DNA from: Chromera velia
Lineage: Eukaryota; Sar; Chromeraceae
Assembly: GCA_018398765.1 (NCBI GenBank)
Contig: JAHBMJ010001920.1
Coordinates: 12,821-24,687 of the forward strand
Direction: 5' to 3'
Length of the DNA: 11,867 nucleotides
The translations under genes and the position numbers were made by a program. Below, piece by piece: positions 1 to 7,636 of the stretch (the first letter of the stretch is position 1; every line of letters starts with the position of its first letter). Below the pieces are notes generated by a model that was not told where the DNA came from, ran no database searches, and saw only the letters and a list, made by a program, of their open reading frames with translations.

Positions 1-30
1 GGGGGGGGGGGGGGGGGAGAGAGAGAGAGA
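1..30. repeat. G17 homopolymer followed by a (GA)n run
   Basis: Seventeen consecutive G residues are followed directly by about seven GA dinucleotides, then diverged GACAGA-type sequence. It is simple-sequence DNA. On the minus strand it reads as a pyrimidine tract, and it probably lies in an intron or downstream flank of the minus-strand gene whose last visible exon ends at 290. The homopolymer sits at the very edge of the window, so its length may be set by sequencing or assembly. Confidence 0.9.
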
Positions 31-289
31 CAGAGAACAGACGTGCTTACATACGTACACGAGTGGAGACAGGCAGAACAGAAAATCCAGTGGAGAGACA
101 GATAGACAGCGAGACAAAATACATGCTCCATTCCTTCCCCTTCTCTTTCAGACAGATTGTACTTTTCCTTCTTTTCCCTCCAGACAGACAGACAACCCGA
201 CAGAGGGGCATGCCACTCACTTCCCACACGTGCAGCCAGAAAGAAGAAAAAGACCCTTCCCCTCAATCCCCCCCCGCCCTCCCACCCAC

Positions 290-418
290 CTGCACTCTCC
301 CTTCTCGACAGGTTCGCCGTGTTCGTTCAACGCTGCCCCCCCGTGATACTGGTCGCAGTAGGGCAAAGCCTCAAGGGGAGTGAAGTCGGCGTGACAGTCA
401 GACTTTGAGGGGTTGCAT
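290..418 (-). CDS. Internal exon of an unrecognised cysteine-rich, probably secreted protein
   Basis: I do not recognise the family. On the minus strand a pyrimidine-rich stretch ending CCTGCCTGCAG meets an open stretch starting at 418, which ends at 290 in GTGCAG before a GTGGGT donor. The exon is 129 nt: one base completing a codon, 42 codons, then two bases (phase 2 in, phase 2 out), so it is symmetric and could be duplicated or skipped without changing frame. Most codons end in G or C. It encodes four cysteines in about 43 residues, including CNPSKSDC, a PYCDQYHGG segment and a GEC end, which suggests an extracellular disulfide-bonded segment. It joins in phase with the exon at 1122-1204 through an AG|A arginine codon. 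The next exon downstream would lie at or beyond the left edge. Splicing is inferred from motifs only. Confidence 0.6.
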
Positions 419-488
419 CTGCAGGCAGGACAGCCGTTGTCACTCACTCGAATGCATCGACCGATCTGTCGGAAAAGAACGGAGAAAC

Positions 489-828
489 AAGGAAGGAAAG
501 AAGGAAGGAAGGAAGGAAGGAAAGAAGGAAGGAAGGAAAAGCAGGAAGGAAAGAAGGAAGGAAGGAAAGAAGGAAGGAAGGAAGGAAGGAAAGAAGGAAG
601 AAGGAAGGAAGGAAGGAAGGAAGGAAGGAAAGAAAGAAGGAAAGAAGGAAAGAAGGAAAGAAGGAAAGAAGGAAGGAAGGAAGGAAGGAAAGAAGGAAGG
701 AAGGAAGGAAGGAAAGAAGGAAGGAAGGAAGGAAGGAAGGAAGGAAAGAAGGAAGGAAGGAAGGAAGGAAGGAAAGAAAGAAGGAAAGAAGGAAAGAAGG
801 AAAGAAGGAAGGAAGGAAGGAAGGAAAC
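489..828. repeat. 340-bp polypurine (GGAA/GAAA) microsatellite
   Basis: The + strand is almost wholly purine for about 340 bases, built from GGAA tetramers with interspersed AAGAA variants. The only interruption I see is a single C at 542. A compound pattern, in which a GAAAGAAAG start leads into several GGAAAGAA units and then pure GGAA units, occurs twice: around 625-690 with four GGAAAGAA units and around 770-826 with three. This suggests a longer duplication of roughly 145 bp on top of the tetramer slippage. Mirror-symmetric purine tracts of this kind can form triplex (H-DNA) structures. All six frames over it stay open only because the tract lacks stop codons, so long open frames here are artefacts. 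Confidence 0.95.
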
Positions 829-1000
829 TCAGGGAGGGAGAAGGAAGTATCTGCGAGTCTTCCGTTGCCGTCTTCTGAATGACTGATGCGTGCGTCATGC
901 ACCTGGCTGGACGCAAGGGGAAGGAAATGATCGGGTCCGCCTTCCTTTGAAGTCCCCCCAGTTTCTCCTTTCTTCTCCAAACTCATCCACGCAAACCGCT

Positions 1001-1019
1001 CGCTCTCTCTCTCCGACAA

Positions 1020-1046
<27 letters not shown>
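1001..1046. repeat. (CT)n and (CA)13 microsatellites
   Basis: A short CT run at about 1001-1013 is followed, after CGACAAA, by 13 perfect CA dinucleotides at 1021-1046. It lies in the inferred intron of the minus-strand gene, about 75 bases past the donor. It is a potential length-variable marker and no coding role is supported. Confidence 0.95.
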
Positions 1047-1051
<5 letters not shown>

Positions 1052-1121
1052 TCTCGTGCGCCTGTATGCCTCGGCGCACCTCAGATCTTTGACTTCTGAA
1101 CCACAATCATGCATTTCTGAC

Positions 1122-1204
1122 CTGTTTTCAGTGGGTCTCTGCAACTGCATCCTCACCACGCCCCTCACGTCCGACCTCTCGTAGCTTTCGTTATTGTACA
1201 CGAT
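1122..1204 (-). CDS. Internal exon of the same unrecognised gene
   Basis: On the minus strand a pyrimidine tract ending TTTCCAG precedes ATCGTG at 1204, and the open stretch ends at 1122 in AACAG followed by GTCAG, both good splice consensus matches. The exon is 83 nt (27 codons plus two bases). Only one frame is open; the other two hit stops. It encodes a polar segment beginning IVYNNESYERSDVRG and ending QRPTEN, with mostly G- or C-ending codons. The two leftover bases (AG) pair with the single base opening the exon at 418 to make arginine, so the phases agree. Upstream, to about 1275, the same frame stays open and includes a GC3-rich stretch with cysteines (SAILKLLSCKLC). Either the exon is longer or another exon lies there, separated by a very short intron. 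I found no known domain. Confidence 0.6.
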
Positions 1205-1524
1205 CTGGAAAGGAGAAAGACAAAGAAAGTGCGCACACAGTTTGCAGGACAGCAACTTGAGGATGGCGCTCTCACAGTTGACAGAATCAGCGAAGAGACA
1301 TGTGCACGCAACCAAGCTAAGCACACAATGATCCGTCTCATCGTGTGTGGTGCTCTCCTTTCGTGTGCCTACACGCATGCTGATGAGAGAGGATCGGCCA
1401 ACGATCAAGAAGAAGCCAAAAAGAAAGAGACGCCGAACAGATTGAGGAAAGGAATACATTCAAAGGAGACACACACAGAACGATCCCGGGAGAGAGACAA
1501 AAAAATCAGAAGAATGACACCATG

Positions 1525-1824
1525 CTACAAAAAACCGTCAATCTTCTGTGTACTGTCCTTCTTGCGATCTGTTAACGCAACATAATTCCGAACAACCTTC
1601 AAACCTGGAAGAGGACCACGTAGCAAAAGATTGCGAGAAACATCAAAGCGAACTTTACGAGCCCAAGAGCCAAATTGCGAACCCGCACCTGCATTTGAGA
1701 AATAAAAGAAAGAACGTGGAATCTTAAGTTTGCCACCGGATGTGGGGACAAAAGGAAAGAAATGAATCACCCACAGAGAAGAGAGTTCTGAGGGGGGAAG
1801 CGAAAGGGGGGCAGGGGCGGACAA
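1525..1824 (-). CDS. Doubtful open reading frame, 99 codons, T-rich third positions
   Basis: A minus-strand frame is open from 1824 to a stop at 1525. The part at roughly 1570-1740 reads like ordinary protein (segments such as FGSWARKVRFDVSRN and GPLPGLKVVRNYVALTD), but many of its codons end in T. That is unlike the GC3-rich exons at 290-418 and 1122-1204 and the gene at 10615-11867. A TTTCTCAAATGCAG stretch within it could serve as a splice acceptor. I recognise no family. It may be an exon of an upstream gene, a transferred or relic fragment, or chance. The first third, which encodes a proline- and serine-rich stretch, comes from purine-rich repeat-like DNA and is the least credible. Confidence 0.25.
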   Translation of the reverse strand: MSAPAPLSLPPSELSSLWVIHFFPFVPTSGGKLKIPRSFFYFSNAGAGSQFGSWARKVRFDVSRNLLLRGPLPGLKVVRNYVALTDRKKDSTQKIDGFL

Positions 1825-1906
1825 CTTGAGGCAAAGGGGGGGAAGGGGCAGACGGACGCATGTGGATGACTAAGTCAAAAGGATGGAGAGGGGAGACGGT
1901 AGCTGG

Positions 1907-2620
1907 TCAGTTAGAAGGTGAGAGGAGGACAAGGGTGGCGGAAGGGAGGCAGCAGGGAGCCCAAAGGCATGGGATGGGAAGAGAAGCTGACAAGAGCGGG
2001 AGGGCAGAGCTCCACCATCCGGCAATGTGCTCACGGCAGAAGGGAGAAAGTAAGCATTGAAGTGTCTGTCTAACGGACCTCTTTGGCGGTGTGGTAGTAG
2101 AAGAGATCCTGGGAGAGTCTTCTCCAGAAAACCTGATGGTGCGAGTGGGCACCCTTGTCTCTTCCATGATCAGACATTTTTTCCCTGTTTCTTTCACTCG
2201 GTGAACCTGCGTAATCAAGTCAGTTGAACGGTGCCCTTTGCACCGCCAGCTGGTCTCGCTGTTGTGGGGACTGTCAGGTACTCGTCGGCACAGAGAAGGC
2301 TTTGACTCCAAAGAGGATACGACTGTGCAAACACGAAAGAACTTGTGTTGCTTAATTGTCGGACGAGGCAATACAAAAGCAGTCCCCGGTGCTGGAAACG
2401 ATGTATCGATGTCAGACAGAGCAGATACACGGGGACCTCGCTTAGGCACAGTTTCTCGATCAAAACGCGGTACAAGTGGCGGAGTAGAGTGGACTACGGG
2501 ACTGCTGTATTCGATTGCATGAGTCCGTGGTGATCGACTTCGACGTGGATACGTGCATGAGGCACGGTATGCATGGCACGGTCGCATGGCGTCTCCCAAC
2601 AAGGTCGGGGGGGTACACAT
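1907..2620 (-). CDS. Doubtful long open reading frame, 237 codons
   Basis: This is the longest open frame in the left third: 237 codons on the minus strand, from an ATG at 2620 to a stop at 1907. The predicted product is rich in Ser, Pro, Arg and Thr with scattered cysteines and shows no membrane segment, signal peptide or domain I recognise. Its C-terminal end comes from G-rich, low-complexity DNA (about 1907-2000). Its length is somewhat more than chance would favour, but mixed codon use and the absence of motifs argue for caution. It could include real exon sequence of the minus-strand gene whose later exons lie at 1122-1204 and 290-418. Confidence 0.25.
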   Translation of the reverse strand: MCTPPTLLGDAMRPCHAYRASCTYPRRSRSPRTHAIEYSSPVVHSTPPLVPRFDRETVPKRGPRVSALSDIDTSFPAPGTAFVLPRPTIKQHKFFRVCTVVSSLESKPSLCRRVPDSPHNSETSWRCKGHRSTDLITQVHRVKETGKKCLIMEETRVPTRTIRFSGEDSPRISSTTTPPKRSVRQTLQCLLSPFCREHIAGWWSSALPLLSASLPIPCLWAPCCLPSATLVLLSPSN

Positions 2621-3020
2621 GGTCGGGGCCAGTTGGGTCCCGCGGGATCAGCGAGGTAGCTAGCTTACACCCGCAGAATCCTACTCCTCGTTCCTATAGC
2701 TAGAGCTAGGTCTCTGGTAGTCTCTGAGCTGGTGGGAGTGTGTCTCCCCTTTCCCTTCCCAGAATTATTAAAGAAAGTTTCAAAAAATCTTGTTCTTCAA
2801 AAGTACGTTGTAGTACGTTGTTCTCATAATACTTTTTTTTTTAATGTTATGATTGGTGAGAAACTAGGATTGACTAGAAGCGAACACAAACTTAAGTAAA
2901 TTAAAAAAAAAAAAATGTTCTATATAGATGTATGTATCACTGCCAGACTGGGTCAGTGGTTTCATTCTCTAGTAAGTTAGAAGGCAAAGACTGTGCATTG
3001 AGTTGAATAGAGTAGATAAG
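2621..3020. other. Spacer without a supported gene; poly-A and poly-T runs
   Basis: This stretch becomes AT-rich to the right. It holds a perfect 10-bp tandem duplication (AGTACGTTGT at 2802-2811 and 2812-2821), a run of T residues near 2832-2841 and a run of 13 A residues near 2904-2916. The A-run could be an old retroposed tail, but I see no matching body or target duplication, so no element is called. The final bases (AGTAGATAAG before AGTAG) form the insertion target of the retrotransposon. Confidence 0.6.
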
Positions 3021-3025
3021 AGTAG
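3021..3025. repeat. Target-site duplication, left copy (AGTAG)
   Basis: The five bases directly outside the left LTR end are AGTAG, identical to the five bases directly outside the right LTR at 9597-9601. A 5-bp duplication is the expected footprint of a copia-type integrase. The perfect match shows that the two LTRs belong to one insertion and fixes both outer boundaries. Confidence 0.95.
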
Positions 3026-3508
3026 TGTGACGGTACGCTATATACTTAGCTAGAGAACGGCCAAGTACATAGACTTGAACAGAACAGAACAAACAGGAAA
3101 GTCTGAACTTACCAGACAGCAAAGTTCTTCAGTCTTCTTGACTCTATCTTTTAGCAACAGTCAAGATGTTTACTGGAGACGGCAGTGCATTGACAGCGAT
3201 TACGTCACTGCTTCAACATGAGAAACCGCACAACCCACGCCCAGGTACCAGTGTATGTCTGACTGATTGAACTACCATCCTATCACTTTCAACCATTGAC
3301 AGACTGATTGCACTCACAGTTTCCTTCAATCACAAAAGCTCACATTCAAGCCCGACTCAAGTATCCCTGACGCATGCACTCAATTCGAGTCTGAACAATT
3401 TGAAAGAATGACACACTGACGCACGTATGCAGGCCTCGGCCCACTAAAAATCCACGCGGCCCGCCCAGTACGCCTCGACACACCGCCCCACATGCACTCT
3501 CTCTCATA
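3026..3508 (-). repeat. 3' LTR (left copy)
   Basis: This 483-bp copy aligns along its whole length with 9120-9596. It begins TGTGACGG and ends TCATA, where the other copy has the intact TCACA, so the inverted ends TGTGA/TCACA have one transition here. Relative to the right copy it carries an extra 18 bases near 3421-3438 and lacks a 12-base duplication. Differences are overwhelmingly transitions. In element orientation this is the downstream LTR, next to the polypurine tract. Confidence 0.97.
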
Positions 3509-3520
3509 GATCACCCCCTG
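3509..3520 (-). other. Polypurine tract (plus-strand primer site)
   Basis: Immediately inside the left LTR the minus strand reads CAGGGGGTGATC and then the LTR. A G-rich purine stretch at exactly this place is what copia elements use to prime second-strand DNA synthesis. The tract is short and interrupted by T, as in many copia elements, and may have decayed. Confidence 0.6.
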
Positions 3521-3578
3521 TCTGAACTGTGAACGTGAGTGGGGAAGACACACTGAAAGAGAAGAAACTCGGAAACAC

Positions 3579-5397
3579 TTAACTGCAACGAAGGAACTTC
3601 GTCTATCTGTCTGCATGCATAGAACCTGACTGAACCCACTTCACCTTCGCTCCCAACTCCGCAAGGTTCTCCAACACATACTCCAACTCACCCTGCATGT
3701 AAGGCTTGCTCTTACACTGCTTGCTACTCAACTGAAACATCGATGGCTGCGAGTCAGTCACTAGGTCAGTCACAACAACAACAGGAGGCATCTTTCCCCA
3801 CAACTTTCTGACCAAGTGAGCAATCGACCAAGAGGACTTGACTACATCACGCATGGCAAGCAACTCAGCTGAAGTCGTTGACCCCAGCTTTCTTGCCAGC
3901 TTCTTGCTGAGCCAAAACACGGTGTTGTCATGTGTTGTCCTCGCTTATCTTCTCAAGATTTACGATCTCACTAAGTCTTTTATCCACCAACTATATCTCG
4001 ATTCCCAACCTCCCTTCCTTCTTTGCTAACTCATAACTCGCATCCCCCCAAACCAACAGACAGGGGACAGAAGAGACAGAAGAGAGACGCAGCAGATGAG
4101 CAGTCTCTCTGGCATGCCAGAGAGCCTTCTCAGTTGCAAGAACAGATGAACAGGACGGACGAGAGTTTGAGCGAGACAGGTGAGAAAAGAGAAAGGACAG
4201 AGAGGGTTGGGTCTTAACCACCTATCCTAAACAACCAACATTCTTTTGCTATTCAGCCTGCAGAGACAGATCCACATCCTTCTCCTCAGGCAGTAAAAGG
4301 TCCTTCTCTGTCAATGGCTTTCTTGCTTTCTCACTCACAGTGTCACCCTCAGACATCCCTTGAATGTAACTCGACTGATCGAGTAACATCTCACCTAGAC
4401 GCATACGAATAAACTTGCCAACGTACAGATATAACTCTCTATTGTCCACTCTTTCTGGCTTATCAATATCAAACAACCCCTGAATTCCCTTGACATCTTC
4501 ATTAACAGAAGGAGAAAACAGATAAAGATCGTCAACATGCATAATAAGCAACGTAACAGGCTCTCCTTTCCGATTTCTTCTGACCAGAATAGATTCCGAG
4601 ATCTCAGTTCACCCCAATGAACGCACCTTCTTCTTAAAGTAGGAGGTGTACACCTTTGGAGCGTCCTTTAGGCCGTACACAGCCTTTTGGATACGAACGA
4701 ACACACCTGCACGGAGTCCTGGATAGACTTCCACAAGGAGGTCGGAAGAGAGACGCAGCCATACAGCATCTTTTATGGGGGCCTGGAGAAATGCCGTCGA
4801 GACATCCATCTTAACGGCCTGCAGTCCGTAAGAAACTGCCCATAGAAACGCAACTCTGGCGAGGCTAGGGTCTCCTGTACCGGAGTAAGTCTCCAACATT
4901 CCCCAATCACGCGAGTCCTGAAACCCCCTTGCCATAAGACGGGACTTGGCAACTCGCTTTCCGTCTTTCAGCTTCCACGTTCAAACCCAACAAAGAGAGA
5001 CGGCTTTCACTCCCTGCTCAGTCTGCAACATCTGAGAGGAAAGATCAAACACAGAGCATAAACACCACCTGGTAAGCTCTTTCCGATCGGACTCTTTGAA
5101 CAAGCCCTGAGCTACCTCTTCTTTAGTGGCAATGATGTGACCTTTCGCATCATTCTCTCTCTGCAGCAGCTTTCGCACCTTCTCAGTCTTCATCACTGTA
5201 CATGCGATCTCCAAATGGCTGTCAAACGCTTTTGCAATGCGGGCTTCCTTCAACTCTCTCCTTCTCTTCCTTCTCTCCCTCACATGTCTCTCCCTCTGAC
5301 TCTTTGATATCTCAGACCACCTAACAAACTCGGCAGTCGCAGCTTCCTCTGCGGCTTGCTCTGACAGCAACGATATCGACATCCACAAGGATCTCAC
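3579..5397 (-). pseudogene. pol remnant: reverse transcriptase and RNase H
   Basis: This is the reverse transcriptase of copia type followed by RNase H, which copy genomic RNA into DNA in the virus-like particle. Seen in order: a charged linker (about 5050-5300), TWKLKDGKRVAKSRL at the RT entry (4935-4980), MDVSTAFLQAPI with the first catalytic Asp (about 4800), YGLKDAP (about 4665), the HVDD active site (4528-4539), LYVGKFIRMRLG and the Q-x3-Y stretch (about 4370-4430), GDASY (about 4025), SAELLAM (about 3860), a TDS region (about 3760) and an ADR*TK end. In-frame stops are at 4983, 4611, 4251, 4224, 3993 and 3605. A 10-bp tandem duplication at 3922-3939 shifts the frame before the RNase H end. 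The likely original stop is TAA at 3581-3579. A 12-bp tandem duplication at 3753-3773 adds four codons next to the TDS motif. The catalytic residues of RT remain, but no single product can be made. Confidence 0.93.
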
Positions 5398-7024
5398 TGT
5401 CAGGAACAGGAGGGACAGGAGGGTCTAAGGAATCAGAAGACGGAGGGGCCTGCTCAGCTAGTCTGTCAAGAACAGACTGGGGAAGACGACCATCAGGAGA
5501 GATCTCAAATCTTTCTACAATGTCTTTCTGTTTCACCTTTTCAAGCTCAACAGGATGAAATATACCATCATCCCCCTCTCTCAACCAAGCAGCAGTAATG
5601 CCATATGTCTGCTTTGCCCCTTCCCTCACAACCTGTCCAGGAAATAGAGTACCCCCCGACCAACGAGCTAGAACACCTCGGACGGGTGGGGTACAAACGC
5701 CACCAGGTGGTGAGGGAAGGCGATCGCTTGGCTTTGCAACGCCGTCATCGGAAGGATCACCCCCGATTTCAGCTTCCACTTCAGCTTCCACATCTGATCG
5801 ATTGTCCTCCTCCCCCCAACCAGCCTAAACCGAACCTCTTCCAATAACGGAATCACTCTCCCTCTCCGCAATTACATCGCTCCTGCCGTCTTCATCAAAG
5901 TCAATTCGCTCGACCCCCAGCTACGACTCCAACTGAATGTGCATCGGATGCACACGCAGAGCTCTCCACTGTCCCTCCCGCCGAAGCAAGACAGAGACAG
6001 ACTATGGGCTAATAACCCCCCCGAATAGAGCATGCTCGCTCTTTTTGAAGGGCCCACCAGCAACGAAATTCTGCCGGTGGGAAGGGTTTGCCAAGTGAAC
6101 AACATCCCCCGCAGCAACAGGAGGGACACCCAACCTCTTACCAAACAAAGAACAGTTCAGTGAACGGCCAGTCGAAGCATGAACGACCTCATTCAACGCA
6201 TTTGCGACACCAGGGATAAAAACAGGCCAGACATAAAAAGGGAGAGAACGTTGTAAAAGCAGCTTGTTCAAAAGAGAAAAGAACTCGTCATTCACTCTTT
6301 CAACTATCGTTTGCACTTCAGGAGTGCGGGGCAGACCAAACTCAGTGTGAATGCCTTCTCCTAGGCCTTCTCTTTGACAAAAAGAATGATACAGTAACTA
6401 CTCGCAAATAAACTTGCCTCCGTTGTCCGAATGGACAATCTTCGGCTTCCCTTTCCCAGCCCTCTCCCACCTACGCGTCCAAGCAACCAGATGGGCCAGC
6501 GTGCGATCTTTGGAGCGACAATACCAGAAAGACTTGCGCCGTGTGTGGAGATCAACGATCACCAACACATAGCGCACCCCCCCGATGCCTTTCCTCTTTA
6601 TGTCTTTTAGATCGTGGTAGATGTCAGCATTGAAGCTTCCCTCCAGACCCTCGGACTCTCGCTCCCTCTCTTCGCCTCCGTCAACTAAAGGCTCCTCACA
6701 TGGCTTGGAGATATGCTTTCGCATCCCTGCAGCAGAACCCTGACGCTTTAACTTTCTGTATCGGAAGTTAACTTCCCGACACGCTTTGCACGTGTCTCAT
6801 ACCTTTCGGCACTCTCTAACAGAATACGGTACACCTACCTCCTTCTCCTTCAAGGTAGCCTCCAGGCGCTGCCCGATGGCATGCCCTAAACGGGAGTGCA
6901 GAACGTGGAGCAGATGCGCTTTGTTCTCTTCTGACAGATTAGACTGTTCAGAGAGAGCAGACTCTGTCAGAGGAAACGTAGAAATAGGGGAACAAACACA
7001 AGAAGCCGCAATGGCCTCTTTGTT
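5321..7024 (-). pseudogene. pol remnant: zinc-binding region and DDE integrase
   Basis: Integrase joins the new element DNA to the chromosome. The N-terminal zinc region shows LHSRLGHA (near 6880-6915) and CKAC (near 6780-6795), the copia pre-integrase His/Cys pattern. The core shows NADIYHDLKD (about 6605-6635, probable first Asp), VIVDLHTRR, HSDNGGK (about 6420-6440, second Asp; copia relatives usually have Glu where this copy has Lys) and IVER (about 6295-6310, the Glu). Downstream, ARWSGGTLFPGQVV (about 5640-5680) and an acidic, proline-rich linker lead to reverse transcriptase. In-frame stops are at 7027 (boundary), 6799, 6400, 6004, 5923 and 5827. Between about 5340 and 5397 the coding frame moves to that of the reverse transcriptase segment, indicating a small indel. 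Spacing between the second Asp and the Glu is about 41 residues, slightly longer than the classic 35. Confidence 0.92.
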
Positions 7025-7636
7025 CTAAGCAAGACGGAGCATAGGAACGCTGCCCGTCTGATCAATGGGAGCTCGGAACCATCTCCCATGAATGTCCCGC
7101 AAACGCACCCAACTAGAGTCGGAATCATCATCAGACAAATCCTCCCCCTTCAAGTATAACTTCTTCTTTGCGCATGGCAACAGTGCACGACCGATCAACC
7201 TATCAATACACCCTTCCTCCGGTCCGGGAACGATGTGTACATTCCCTCCTTCATCCTCAAATGGAAGGTGGACTGTCTTGACCCCTCTCAGAGAGAAGGG
7301 GGCAGCATCAGAGGTGAGACAAAAATCAACTGACCGGTCTTCAGAAGAGACAATAAACTTTTTGAACGCAGGGGTGAAAAGACCTAACGAGCATTGCCAA
7401 CCGGAGTTAGCAATGCACTCCCCATCATCCCCCACCATGCCAACAAAACACTCGACAGGGGTCTTTAGGACAGAAACATAAACATCCTCCCACTCTGGCT
7501 CTTCACACCACCGACTCTGCTGCGCGTTATGCAAGGTCGCCCTCACAAAACACTCTTTTCCAGCCTTTGACGAGACCCCTGCCCCCCCCCAGCGGCTAGA
7601 CTGGGACTGGGAGGGGGTGGCCCAGGGGCCTTTCAA
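7025..7636 (-). pseudogene. pol remnant: aspartic protease region
   Basis: A 203-codon open stretch follows gag in a different frame. Its position between the zinc knuckles and integrase, and the sequence GECIANSGWQCSLG (codon for N at 7406-7408), identify it as the retrotransposon aspartic protease that would cut the polyprotein. The active site should be Asp-Ser/Thr-Gly; here the codon is AAC (Asn), one G-to-A change from GAC (Asp), so the enzyme would be dead. Further on come an acidic stretch (DLSDDDSDSSW) and the usual lead-in to integrase. A stop at 7027-7025 closes it, after which the same frame resumes with the integrase zinc region. Confidence 0.85.

Larger units (their letters stand above)
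419..1121 (-). other. Inferred intron with long simple repeats
   Basis: This is the span between the inferred donor (exon ending CAG, then GTCAG at 1121-1117) and the acceptor (TGCAG ending at 419) of the minus-strand gene. It is 703 bp and contains the purine tract at 489-828 and the CA run at 1021-1046. No other exon with convincing borders was found inside it. A short open stretch near 845-930 has weak splice motifs and was not called. The large pyrimidine tract lies on the sense strand of the transcript. Confidence 0.5.

Noticed and set aside
489-828. CRISPR-like array
   Set aside because: The repeats are contiguous tetramers without unique spacers, so this is a microsatellite.
405-1106. 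Long open frames on both strands across the purine tract (Lys/Glu/Gly/Arg or Pro/Ser/Phe/Leu repeats)
   Set aside because: They stay open only because a GGAA/TTCC repeat contains no stop codon in any frame. No start, splice or composition evidence supports a protein.
2890-2920. A13 run as the tail of a SINE or processed pseudogene
   Set aside because: No recognisable body upstream and no flanking direct repeat, in DNA that is generally AT-rich.
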